From an uncultured Lachnospiraceae bacterium (GTDB lineage: Bacteria > Bacillota > Clostridia > Lachnospirales > Lachnospiraceae), in the NCBI GenBank assembly GCA_934385475.1, contig CAKRPS010000009.1, positions 3,589 through 67,588 of the forward strand: a DNA stretch of 64,000 nt, given 5' to 3'. The notes under the pieces are model-generated. The model worked only from the letters and a program-made list of their open reading frames with translations, was not told where the DNA came from and ran no database searches. Both the position numbers and the translations under genes were made by a program. Shown one piece after another: positions 25,377 through 33,481 of this stretch. Numbering within the stretch: the first letter of the stretch is position 1; the number at the start of each line of letters is the position of its first letter.

Positions 25377-25403
25377 GGTATATCCTCATTCCTTTGCGCG
25401 CAT
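25376..25403 (-). repeat. Possible degenerate start-codon repeat upstream of gntR
   Basis: On the reverse strand ATGCGC is followed by a shortened micro-ORF (MRAKE) whose TGA overlaps an ATG, then GAGGATA and the gntR start. The second hairpin arm is missing, so the match is partial. Confidence 0.4.
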
Positions 25404-25404
25404 G

Positions 25405-25441
25405 ACCGGTTCTGTTCCTGTTCAGGAAAAACAGAACCGGT
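25405..25441 (-). promoter_or_regulatory. Leader hairpin of the gntR-ABC operon
   Basis: A perfect 11-bp inverted repeat (ACCGGTTCTGT / ACAGAACCGGT) encloses a second one (TTCCTG-TT-CAGGAA). It lies between the promoter and the gntR start, so it is transcribed. It has no adequate T-run on the operon strand, so it may be an RNA structure or a second operator. Confidence 0.65.
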
Positions 25442-25463
25442 GAAAAGTTAACTGTTTATATGT

Positions 25464-25494
25464 TGTATATACACCTATATCACATGCATGTCAA
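25464..25494 (-). promoter_or_regulatory. Promoter of the gntR-ABC operon with overlapping palindrome
   Basis: On the reverse strand a perfect TTGACA (25494-25489), a 17-base spacer and TATATA (25471-25466) form the promoter. The palindrome TGTATATACA (25464-25473) covers the -10 box and is a likely site for autorepression by the GntR protein. Confidence 0.75.
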
Positions 25495-25524
25495 GAGATT
25501 TTTTTTATGATCAAAAAGAAAATA

Positions 25525-25636
25525 GTGTGAAAAATCCATATACGAAAGATTTTTCACACGCGAGATTTGTGTCTGCGCACACTTGACACAAACCCGATAT
25601 GCGCAAAGAGCGTGCGCAGAAATAAGGATTAGTATG
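25525..25636 (+). repeat. Start-codon repeat, copy 3: long form, no gene attached
   Basis: The long form has three stems: GTGTGAAAAATC/GATTTTTCACAC (25525-25559), TTTGTGTC/GACACAAA (25566-25592) and TGCGCA/TGCGCA (25600-25618). The micro-ORF MRKERAQK ends in TAA, and the ATG at 25634 opens only a 15-codon frame. It points into the 3' end of an opposing gene, so it has no start to serve. It is nearly identical to copy 8. Confidence 0.85.
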
Positions 25637-25652
25637 CTTATACAGAGATATC

Positions 25653-26966
25653 TCAGGTGCCGGGTTCGGAAATACGGCTGACACCCACGTAGATTTCGGA
25701 AATTTTGTACCATGTCGGATAGTCGACAATGCCCGTCTGCCCCAGATTAAAAATTCGCTGAAAGGTACGGACGGCGTTGGCGGTAGCTGAGCCGTAGATT
25801 CCATCTGCTGTGATCTTCGGAATGGCAGGGTAGTTCTGGGCGATCCGGTTGAGCTGTTGCTGAATCTGCAATACCTTATCGCCGGAAGCTCCGATGCCGA
25901 GGTTGTAGCCGGGCCAGGAAGATGGAACGCCGGATACCGCAACAGCGGTGTTGATATACATGTCACTGCCATAGTAATACCGGATGATCTCGATGGCGGA
26001 ATATCCTTCGTCGCCAAGATATTTGGAGCCCCATTGACTCAGGCCTCTACAGGTCGTGGTACGGCCGTCGCAGTAGGAGGTAAAAATAGGCTGACGGACA
26101 CCGGGCCGGGAGAGATAGTTGGCAAAAATGGTGTCGACAAGCCGGTCAATGTTGGAATAAATATTTCTTCCCCGGATCCATTTCTGGTCGTAGGCGGTGG
26201 AGGAGGTGATTGTGAAGTTGTAGCCTTGGTTCCGATACCACTCCGTGTACACTCTGTTCAACGTAAAGGACATGATCGCCAGCGTGTTTGCGTAGATTGC
26301 ATTTTCAGGCCAGGTAGCATAGATTTCCGAGGAGACTACATTCTTGATATAATCCCGGTATTTGACATAATAGTTGGGAGCGGTAGAGTCGGAAGGAACA
26401 CCGTCATGGACGATGATATACTCCGGGATAACGACTCTGCTCAGGACAATTTCTCCCGTTTCATCCATCGGCTTGATTTCATCCTCCGGTATTTTCGGGG
26501 GATAATCGCCGTACAGTGTGTGATCCGGGATAGAGATCCGTTCCAGATCCTCCGTGGTGGTCTCGGACGGGTTCATGCGGATCTGCTGGATGGCTGTGAC
26601 ATCCGGAAGGACTTCCACGCCGGAGACAATGACCGGCTCGTAGCCCGGGGCGGTTACCGATACGGTGTATTCCGCGTAGGGCATGGGAGAATCAGGCGTC
26701 AGACTGTATTGCAGGGGAGGAGTTTCCAGACTGACGGTATCTGTCTGACCGGAGGAATCGGTTGTCAGAGTTTCCAGAGGACTTCCGGGTTCTCCTGTAA
26801 AGGAAATGGCGATCTTTGCTCCCGGAATCGGGACAAGACCGATACTTGCTGTGACATCAATCTGCAGACGGCCGGTGGAAACAGGAGCAGAGGGAGTGGG
26901 TTCTGTTCCGGCTGGCGGCAACTGTACAGGGGGTGTCTCGGCACTTTTAAAATAAGGCTTTTCCAT
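25653..26966 (-). CDS. SpoIID/LytB-like protein with C-terminal peptidoglycan-binding domain
   Basis: The 437-residue protein has a Pro/Thr-rich N-terminus, a beta-sandwich-like module (about residues 32-130, with PGAKIAISFTGEPGS and PGYEPVIVSGVEV), then a SpoIID/LytB-type domain (YIKNVVSSEIYATWPENAIYANTLAIMSFTLNR region; CRGLSQWGSKYLGDEGYS; IIRYYYG). A C-terminal PG_binding_1 domain follows (LGIGASGDKVLQIQQQLNRI, DGIYGSATANAVRTFQ). Such proteins act on or bind cell-wall peptidoglycan, sometimes in sporulation. No signal peptide is visible at the chosen start (GAGGTAG before ATG), so the export route is unclear. Confidence 0.85.
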   Translation of the reverse strand: MEKPYFKSAETPPVQLPPAGTEPTPSAPVSTGRLQIDVTASIGLVPIPGAKIAISFTGEPGSPLETLTTDSSGQTDTVSLETPPLQYSLTPDSPMPYAEYTVSVTAPGYEPVIVSGVEVLPDVTAIQQIRMNPSETTTEDLERISIPDHTLYGDYPPKIPEDEIKPMDETGEIVLSRVVIPEYIIVHDGVPSDSTAPNYYVKYRDYIKNVVSSEIYATWPENAIYANTLAIMSFTLNRVYTEWYRNQGYNFTITSSTAYDQKWIRGRNIYSNIDRLVDTIFANYLSRPGVRQPIFTSYCDGRTTTCRGLSQWGSKYLGDEGYSAIEIIRYYYGSDMYINTAVAVSGVPSSWPGYNLGIGASGDKVLQIQQQLNRIAQNYPAIPKITADGIYGSATANAVRTFQRIFNLGQTGIVDYPTWYKISEIYVGVSRISEPGT

Positions 26967-27064
26967 AAGGCTACCTCGTAGCGCTTTCTTCCTAATAGCA
27001 TATGCGGGATGAAAAGAAATGGTATCTGTGGTATGATAAAAAGCAAAGAAAGACAGAGGAAATT

Positions 27065-27102
27065 ATGCGCAAAAAACGTGCGCAGAAATGAGGATTAAAA
27101 TG
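27065..27102 (+). repeat. Start-codon repeat, copy 4 (upstream of the phosphatase gene)
   Basis: The hairpin TGCGCA-N7-TGCGCA spans 27066-27084. Micro-ORF ATG 27065 to TGA 27091 encodes MRKKRAQK. This is the copy with the best ribosome site before the micro-ORF (GAGGA). The gene start is ATG 27100. Confidence 0.85.
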
Positions 27103-27639
27103 GGACATATATATTTTGTCAGGCACGGGCAATCCTATTGGAATGTGGCAAACCGGATCTGTGGGGCGACAGACATTGAACTGACTCCGGAAGGACACAG
27201 GCAGGCCGAGGAGACCGGCAGGAAAATCCTGGAGGAGAAAATACAGTTTGACGAGATTCTTTATTCACCGCTGAAAAGAGCGAAGGAGACGGCAGAGCAT
27301 ATCGCGGAGATGACAGGGGTACCCTGCCGGGCGGAGATAAGGCTGATAGAGCAGAACTTTGGAAAATACGAGGGAACGCCGCGTAACGGAGCGGAATTTC
27401 AGGAAGCCAAAAGGCATTTTATTGACAGCTACGAGGGCGGAGAATCCATGATGAGGATGGCCCAGAGAATCTACAACCTGCTGGATGACATCAGGGAAGA
27501 ATCCGGGCACAAGACCTATCTGCTCGTGGCACATAACGGGATAGCGCGGGTGGTAAACTCGTACTTCCACGACCTCACAAACGAGGAGTATGCGGCATTC
27601 GGGATTGACAACTGCGAAGTGAGACGGTTTGACTTTTAG
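27100..27639 (+). CDS. Histidine phosphatase (phosphoglycerate mutase) superfamily protein
   Basis: The 179-residue protein has the catalytic FVRHGQS motif at residues 5-11, the second phospho-pocket Arg in YSPLKRAKETAEHI, the acid residue region IEQNFGKYEG and the second His in LLVAHNGIARV. Family members include cofactor-dependent mutases and many small-molecule phosphatases such as CobC. Length and motifs favour a phosphatase of unknown substrate. ATG 27100 is used because GAGG within repeat copy 4 is correctly spaced; the in-frame ATG at 27088 is part of the repeat. Confidence 0.88.
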   Translation: MGHIYFVRHGQSYWNVANRICGATDIELTPEGHRQAEETGRKILEEKIQFDEILYSPLKRAKETAEHIAEMTGVPCRAEIRLIEQNFGKYEGTPRNGAEFQEAKRHFIDSYEGGESMMRMAQRIYNLLDDIREESGHKTYLLVAHNGIARVVNSYFHDLTNEEYAAFGIDNCEVRRFDF

Positions 27640-27640
27640 G

Positions 27641-27670
27641 TTGCGCGGTTGAACCTGTGAATGCTATACT
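27641..27670 (+). promoter_or_regulatory. Putative promoter of the DUF5717 cluster
   Basis: TTGCGC, an 18-base spacer and TATACT lie about 40 bp before the start of the giant gene. It is a by-eye match to the sigma-A consensus. Confidence 0.5.
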
Positions 27671-27709
27671 GTTAAGGAAAGATACAAGGACGAAATGGGT
27701 TGATCTGTA

Positions 27710-30700
27710 ATGAAAAACTTACATGTTGTAGAGGAAATCTTAAATGGAAAATTGAACTCTGACAGAGGGTCCTTGGACTTTTCCTGTCCTCGTGTAGAAT
27801 TGTCGGTACAGAAGGATTCTTCTGTGGAGGGAACCTTTCGGGTGTATGGGCCGGTGGGCAAGACTACGGAGGGCTATGTTCTTTCTTCTGATCTGCGGAT
27901 GGAATGTATTACCGAAGAGTTTGGAGGAAGTGAGGACGAGATACTTTACCGTTTTCATGCGCAGGGAATGGAAGGCGGCGAAGAATGTAAGGGAACCTTT
28001 CAAATCATATCCAATCAGGGAGAGTACAGCCTTCCGTTTTCTGTAAATGTGATAGCGGATACGCTTACCTCCAGTCTTGGAAATATCAAAAATCTTTTTC
28101 ACTTTACCAATCTTGCCAAGAGCAACTGGGATGAGGCGGTGAAGCTGTTTTATTCCGGAAATTTCAAGAGTATTTTCACAGGAAATGACAGACAGTATCT
28201 TGCAGTATATAAGGGTCTTTCCACAGTTTTGGGCAATGAGAGAAATGTGGAAGAGTTCCTGCTTGTGATCAATAAGAAGAAAGCAGTCGAATTTATTCCG
28301 GAGGAGACAAAGATCAAAATAGAGGACCCTCTCGTCAATAACCGGTATGCACTGGTGATAAACCGTAACGGCTGGGGATATACAAGGCTGACGGTCAGGA
28401 CAGAGGGAGACTTTCTGCGTACAGACGCAGCGCAGGTCTTTGGAGATGACTTTTTAGGAAATATTTACCGGTTATATTATTATATTGATGTTGACAAGCT
28501 TCACGCCGGCAACAATTACGGAAGAATCATTCTATGCCGGGATGAGGGCGAAATCGAGATACCGGTTCTGGTGGCAAAGCGTACGGGCAATCGCAGAACC
28601 AAAGGAATCCGCCGGGAGCAGAAGCAGCTCACGGTGGCATTGATGGAGTATTATCAGGCATACCGTCTGAAAAAGATCAGCACGACCACCTGGAAAACGG
28701 AGACAGAAAAGCTCCTTAGCCGTATGCAGGAGCTGGATGCAGGAGATCTGCCTTCCAGGCTGTTTCAGGCACAGCTTTTACTGGCAGAGGAGCGCAATAA
28801 TGAGGCCAAGTGGATGATCGAAAAGCAGGAGACAGAGATCCTGCCGCTGCAGGACAGCCGCCCGGCGCTTTTTTGCTATTATCTGTATCTGACCACCCTT
28901 TACAGTAAGGATGAGAGATATATCGATGATGCGACAGGCATGATCGAGGGAATTTACGAACGGAACCGGGGGGACTGGAGGATTGCGTGGCTGCTTCTGT
29001 ACCTTTCGGACAGGTATACGACGAGCGCATCCGGAAAGTGGTCGCTGCTTGAGGAGGTGTTCCGGTATCACTGTACATCTCCGGTCATTTATCTGGAAGC
29101 ATGGCATATGCTCTGCATGAATCCGGCCATGCTGTTGAAGCTGGATGCCTTTGAGATACAGGTGCTTGAGTTCGCGGTCAAGAATGATCTGATGACCTCG
29201 GAAATTTTGCTGCAGACCGTGTATCTTGCCAAGAAGGCCAAGGAGTTTTCCGGGCCGCTTTTCAAGATTCTTGAGGGCTGCTATGAAAAGATGCCCCAGG
29301 AGGATGTTCTCAATGCGATCTGTGGACTTTTGATCAAGGGAGACAAGCGCGGCGAAAAATATTTCAAATGGTACCGGATGGGCGTTGATGTCAATCTGCG
29401 GATCACCCGTCTGTATGAATATTACATGCTTTCTCTTCCGGCTGGTTTTGAAGAGAAGCTGCCGAAGATCATATTGATGTACTTTTCCTACCAATGTGAT
29501 CTGCCCTATGATAAAACAGCCTTTTTGTATACTTATATTTATAGAAACAGGGAGGAACTGCCGGAAATCTATATCAGCTATGCACCTGCGATGGAGCGGT
29601 TTGTGCTGGAACAGATCAGAAACGGAAGGATCAATGAGGATCTGGCCTATCTTTACCGGCATGTGCTGAGTCTTCCGTTGATTGACGAAGAGTGTGCGAA
29701 GAAGCTGGTCCGTCTCCTGTTTATGCAGGAGCTTACCGTTCAGTCAGAGAAGATCAAAGAGGCGATAGTGGTATATCCGTTTGTGCGTGGGGAGCAGGTC
29801 TGCCCGGTCATGGATGGAAAGGCACAGGTTCCGCTTTACGCTTCGGAGGGAGCAGTTCTGCTCGGTGATGGAACCGGGAACCGCTATGTGGTCAGTGCTT
29901 CCTGGGAGCAGAAGAAGCTTCTCAACCCGGCAAGACTCTCGCTGATGATCGGGACCTTTGTACGGGAGGAACCCGGCTATCAGATCTATGTCTGCTACGA
30001 GTACCAGAATGTGCTGGCTGTCCATGAAGAGAATGTGGATCTGTTCGGCTATCTGGGACAGGCGGAGTGGATGGAAGAATCCGAGCGCAGGAAGATCCGG
30101 ATGATGCTGATCCGGTTTCTGTATGAAAAGGACCGGATGCGGGAGCTTGATGAGTTCCTGACCGGATTGAAGCCGGATATGGCAAACGCGGGCGACCGCA
30201 AAGAAATTGTACAGTATCTGGTAGTCAGAGGCTTGTATGAAGAAGCCATGATGTGGGTCAGAAGCTGTGGGCCACAGGGCATGGATGCCAAGACGCTCGC
30301 CAGATTGTGCAGCAGGATGTTACATACGGATATGGCGGAAGACCGCACGATGACGGGGATTCTGTATTACTGTCTGGAACGCGGAAAATATGATGAAAAT
30401 ATACTGAACTATCTTATTAAATATTTTGAAGGCAGCATGAAGGATATGCGGGATGTCTGGAAGGCGGCGCAGTCCTTTGGACTGGAGACATATTCACTCA
30501 GTGAAAGGATGCTCAGGCAGATGCTGTATTCCGGTGCTTATGTGGGAGAGAAGACAGAGATTCTGGAATCCTATGAAAAGGGCGGCGGCAGGGAAGAACT
30601 GATCAGTGCTTTCCTGATGCAGTGTTGTTATGACTATGCCGTGAAGGAGAGACTGACAGACAGCTATATTCTGGAGAGCGTCGGAAGGGCCTACGGGCGC

Positions 30701-31276
30701 GAAGAGCAGACGCCGCTTGTCTGCGAGATTGCCTATTTACAGTATTTTGCGGAGAATAAAGAGGAGCGGACGCCGGAAAACCAGACGATCTGTACGCGAT
30801 TTTTGAAGGATCTTCTTGCACGAAAGATTGTGCTCCCTCTGTATCAGGAATATCAGGGATATCTGCCGCAGCTTTATGAATATATGGATAAGACTATTCT
30901 GGAATACCGGGTAAAGTCCGGCAACAGAGCAGTCATTCACTATGTGATCCATGGGGAAGACAATGCTGATAAGGAGTATTGTCAGGAAGAAATGAAGGAT
31001 ATGTATGCGGGAATCTGCGTGAAGGAGTTCATCCTCTTTTTCGGTGAGAGTCTGCAATATTATATTACCGAGGGCGAAGAAGGAAAGGAACAGCTGACGC
31101 AGAGCAGCACGATCCAGAAAAGTGACATGGGACAGGAGAGCATGGAGGGCAGATACTCCGTGCTGAATGATATCATGGTGGGAAAGACGCTGCAGGATTA
31201 TAATACGATGGATACCCTGCTGCAGGAATATTACAGGCAGGATTTTGTGACCGGAAAGCTGTTTACGGTTCGTTAG
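27710..31276 (+). CDS. Giant helical repeat protein (DUF5717-like)
   Basis: The 1188-residue protein has no signal peptide or membrane segment. The first 90 residues look like an Ig-like beta-sandwich (strands around VELSVQKDSSVEGTF and GTFQIISNQGEYSLPF). About residues 105-300 form a mixed domain with NLAKSNWDEAVKLFYSGNF. The rest is mostly helical and TPR-like, with many Tyr/Leu-rich helix pairs, interrupted by a beta region near residues 700-770. I recall this as DUF5717, found next to DUF5716 in Lachnospiraceae. No catalytic motif is visible. It is the first gene of a four-gene cluster whose second product is an Hsp70/actin-like ATPase, so it is probably a large scaffold or client-binding partner. 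Confidence 0.75.
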   Translation: MKNLHVVEEILNGKLNSDRGSLDFSCPRVELSVQKDSSVEGTFRVYGPVGKTTEGYVLSSDLRMECITEEFGGSEDEILYRFHAQGMEGGEECKGTFQIISNQGEYSLPFSVNVIADTLTSSLGNIKNLFHFTNLAKSNWDEAVKLFYSGNFKSIFTGNDRQYLAVYKGLSTVLGNERNVEEFLLVINKKKAVEFIPEETKIKIEDPLVNNRYALVINRNGWGYTRLTVRTEGDFLRTDAAQVFGDDFLGNIYRLYYYIDVDKLHAGNNYGRIILCRDEGEIEIPVLVAKRTGNRRTKGIRREQKQLTVALMEYYQAYRLKKISTTTWKTETEKLLSRMQELDAGDLPSRLFQAQLLLAEERNNEAKWMIEKQETEILPLQDSRPALFCYYLYLTTLYSKDERYIDDATGMIEGIYERNRGDWRIAWLLLYLSDRYTTSASGKWSLLEEVFRYHCTSPVIYLEAWHMLCMNPAMLLKLDAFEIQVLEFAVKNDLMTSEILLQTVYLAKKAKEFSGPLFKILEGCYEKMPQEDVLNAICGLLIKGDKRGEKYFKWYRMGVDVNLRITRLYEYYMLSLPAGFEEKLPKIILMYFSYQCDLPYDKTAFLYTYIYRNREELPEIYISYAPAMERFVLEQIRNGRINEDLAYLYRHVLSLPLIDEECAKKLVRLLFMQELTVQSEKIKEAIVVYPFVRGEQVCPVMDGKAQVPLYASEGAVLLGDGTGNRYVVSASWEQKKLLNPARLSLMIGTFVREEPGYQIYVCYEYQNVLAVHEENVDLFGYLGQAEWMEESERRKIRMMLIRFLYEKDRMRELDEFLTGLKPDMANAGDRKEIVQYLVVRGLYEEAMMWVRSCGPQGMDAKTLARLCSRMLHTDMAEDRTMTGILYYCLERGKYDENILNYLIKYFEGSMKDMRDVWKAAQSFGLETYSLSERMLRQMLYSGAYVGEKTEILESYEKGGGREELISAFLMQCCYDYAVKERLTDSYILESVGRAYGREEQTPLVCEIAYLQYFAENKEERTPENQTICTRFLKDLLARKIVLPLYQEYQGYLPQLYEYMDKTILEYRVKSGNRAVIHYVIHGEDNADKEYCQEEMKDMYAGICVKEFILFFGESLQYYITEGEEGKEQLTQSSTIQKSDMGQESMEGRYSVLNDIMVGKTLQDYNTMDTLLQEYYRQDFVTGKLFTVR

Positions 31277-31296
31277 AGTGATGGGGATAGTATAGG

Positions 31297-32610
31297 ATGT
31301 TCTTAGAAAGAAAAGAAGAAGGACAACTGCATACAGGAGCCGTACTGGTAGGGTATGATCTGGGAGAAGATTATTCCCAGATCAGCTACAGCGTCGTCGG
31401 GCAGGAGGAAGTAGAGACGGTTGCGACCGTAATGGGAACCAAACAGTACAACATCCCGACGCTCCTGTGCAAACGCAAAGGCGTTAACCAGTGGTTTTAT
31501 GGAAAGGACGCTGTCAGGAATGCCGGGCAGGAGGACATGATCCCGGTGGAGAGGCTTCTTACCCTTGCCCGAAAAGGGGAAGAACTGGAACTGGACGGAG
31601 AAAAGTTTGACCCGGTGGCACTGCTTACCCTGTTCCTGAAAAGGAGCCTGACACTCTTGAGTTTTGTGACAACGGTGGAAAATATCGGGGCGATCCTGTT
31701 TACGGTGGATGAACTGGATGATGGTATGGTTGAGGTGCTTGCAAAGGCGGCGGTCAATCTGAATCTCAAGACTAAGAAGATTTATTTTCAGAGCCATACG
31801 GAGAGCTTGTACTGTTATGTGCTCCACCAGCCACAGGAATTGTGGGTATATCAGGTGCTCGCTTTTGAACACGACGGAAGAAGGCTGAGAACCTACCGGC
31901 TGGAGTGCAATAAGAGGACGACACCGATCGTGGTGCTGATCGAGGAACAGTTCTATGATACACTCGCCATTCCGGAGGAAACAGAGGAGGAGTCGATCCG
32001 GGAGGATGCTTACCGGGTGGCTGACGAGCGTTTTCTGGAAATTATCCAAAAGCTGTGTGAGGGCAGGATCGTATCCTCGGCCTATCTGTTGGGAGACGGA
32101 TTTAGGGCAGACTGGAATAAGAAATCCTTACAGTTCCTATGCCGGAACAGAAGAGTTTTTCAGGGGAACAATCTCTTTAGCCGGGGGGCGTGCTTCGGCC
32201 TGCGGGATAAACTGATGCCCGATGAGACTTCGCAGAAGTATGTCTTTCTGGGAAAGGATAAATTGAAATCCAATATCGGAGTAAATGTATTGAGACAGGG
32301 AACGGAGTCCTATCTTGCACTTTTGGACGCAGGAGAGAACTGGTATGAGGTGAAAAAGGAATGTGAGTTCTATCTGGAAGGTGCGAGGGAACTTGCGTTG
32401 GTGATCACGCCCTTAAACGGCAGGCTGAAGGAGACGAAACGGCTTACCTTTGGCGGTGGAGGGGCAGAGGATGCACCGATTAAGAAATACCGGATGGAGA
32501 TCGGGATGAGCTCACCGGAGACTGTGAAGGTAAAGCTGACAGATCTGGGTTTTGGGGAGCTGTTTCCCGGAACGGGCATGTCCTGGGAAGAGACGATAGA
32601 GGTGCCGTAG
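31297..32610 (+). CDS. Divergent Hsp70/actin-fold ATPase-like protein (DUF5716-like)
   Basis: The 437-residue protein looks like a reduced Hsp70 nucleotide-binding domain. VGYDLGEDYSQISYS resembles the phosphate-1 loop, and NIPTLLCKRKGVNQWFYGKDA resembles the start of Hsp70 subdomain IB. AILFTVDELDDG precedes an alpha-rich part. AYLLGDGFRADW resembles the adenosine loop, and NNLFSRGACFGLRDKL parallels the Hsp70 NPDEAVAxGAA segment. The phosphate-2 loop is not clear (FEHDGRR). After it comes a C-terminal beta-rich domain. I recall the family as DUF5716. It follows the giant gene by 20 bp and abuts the next gene, so a complex is likely. ATPase activity is an inference. Confidence 0.75.
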   Translation: MFLERKEEGQLHTGAVLVGYDLGEDYSQISYSVVGQEEVETVATVMGTKQYNIPTLLCKRKGVNQWFYGKDAVRNAGQEDMIPVERLLTLARKGEELELDGEKFDPVALLTLFLKRSLTLLSFVTTVENIGAILFTVDELDDGMVEVLAKAAVNLNLKTKKIYFQSHTESLYCYVLHQPQELWVYQVLAFEHDGRRLRTYRLECNKRTTPIVVLIEEQFYDTLAIPEETEEESIREDAYRVADERFLEIIQKLCEGRIVSSAYLLGDGFRADWNKKSLQFLCRNRRVFQGNNLFSRGACFGLRDKLMPDETSQKYVFLGKDKLKSNIGVNVLRQGTESYLALLDAGENWYEVKKECEFYLEGARELALVITPLNGRLKETKRLTFGGGGAEDAPIKKYRMEIGMSSPETVKVKLTDLGFGELFPGTGMSWEETIEVP

Positions 32611-33453
32611 ATGAGTCGAATTATACTGGAGACCGGCAGAAGAGCCGATTCCCCCTTTTTTCTGGAAAAAATATATGTTAATCTTTATTCGGTGGAAGAG
32701 CTGTGCTATATTCTGGTGCGGGATGCGGAGCTCCTTGATCAGGAGATCATGAGCCGTGAGCTGATAAAGTGGCTGGACGAGCAGTGCGGGCTGGATCAGC
32801 TTGCCCACACGCTGTATGCGATGCTGAACCAGAAGGTGTCCGCTGCGGCATTTGCCGGGACGATCCTGGAGTATGTGAAGCTTTATCCGGAGGATGCGAT
32901 AGAGAAGGCAGAGGAGATCATACGTGCAAACGAGGGGCTGAGTCCCTGGGAGCGAAAGAAGGCGAAGGCAGATTATCTTCTCTCCGAGCGGAGATTTTTT
33001 ACTGCGATGGAGCAGTATTATGCACTTCTGGAGGAACTGCCGGAGAGTGAAAAACATCTGGAGGCAAGAATTTATCATAATCTGGGAGTGACCTACAGCA
33101 GAATGTTCCTGTACCGGCAGGCAGCAGAATGGTTTATGAAAGCTTACGGGCAGGATCAGTCGCAGGAGAGCCTGCAACAGTATCTTGCGGCACTTCGGAT
33201 GCTGCACACGGACAATGAATATGTGGACTTCATTGCAGAACATCCGGAATACCATGACGCTTCCATGAGGGTAGAACGCATGGTGGAGCAAAGCTACGGA
33301 CAGTTTGAGGGAACGGACGAGAACCGGATGCTGTCTACCTTACAGATATGCAAGGAAGAAGGAATGGGGAACGGTACGAACGTGGCCTATTACGATGAGA
33401 TAGAAAAGCTGACGAATAAACTGAAAGAACAATACAGAGAATTTACATCCTGA
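32611..33453 (+). CDS. TPR-like helical protein of the DUF5717/DUF5716 cluster
   Basis: The 280-residue all-helical protein starts on the base after the stop of the preceding gene, indicating tight translational coupling. TPR-like helix pairs are visible in the middle, with LSERRFFTAMEQYYALLEELPE and ARIYHNLGVTYSRMFLYRQAAEWFMKAYG as the clearest repeat. No signal peptide or membrane segment is present. The N-terminal part (LYSVEELCYILVRDAELLD) matches no family I can name. It probably acts as an adaptor between the ATPase-like protein and other components. Confidence 0.75.
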   Translation: MSRIILETGRRADSPFFLEKIYVNLYSVEELCYILVRDAELLDQEIMSRELIKWLDEQCGLDQLAHTLYAMLNQKVSAAAFAGTILEYVKLYPEDAIEKAEEIIRANEGLSPWERKKAKADYLLSERRFFTAMEQYYALLEELPESEKHLEARIYHNLGVTYSRMFLYRQAAEWFMKAYGQDQSQESLQQYLAALRMLHTDNEYVDFIAEHPEYHDASMRVERMVEQSYGQFEGTDENRMLSTLQICKEEGMGNGTNVAYYDEIEKLTNKLKEQYREFTS

Positions 33454-33481
33454 TACATAAGGTACACAGGTGGAGGCTAAG

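Noticed and set aside
25561-25620. TTGACA within the long repeat as a promoter
   Set aside because: TTGACA occurs in copies 3 and 8, but no TATAAT-like box follows at 16-18 bases, and copy 7 has TTGTCA, so promoter function is not supported.
25857-26981. 374-codon forward frame opposite the SpoIID-like gene
   Set aside because: Gly/Arg/Val/Asp-rich composition without domains, and it is fully antisense to a protein with recognisable SpoIID and PG-binding motifs.
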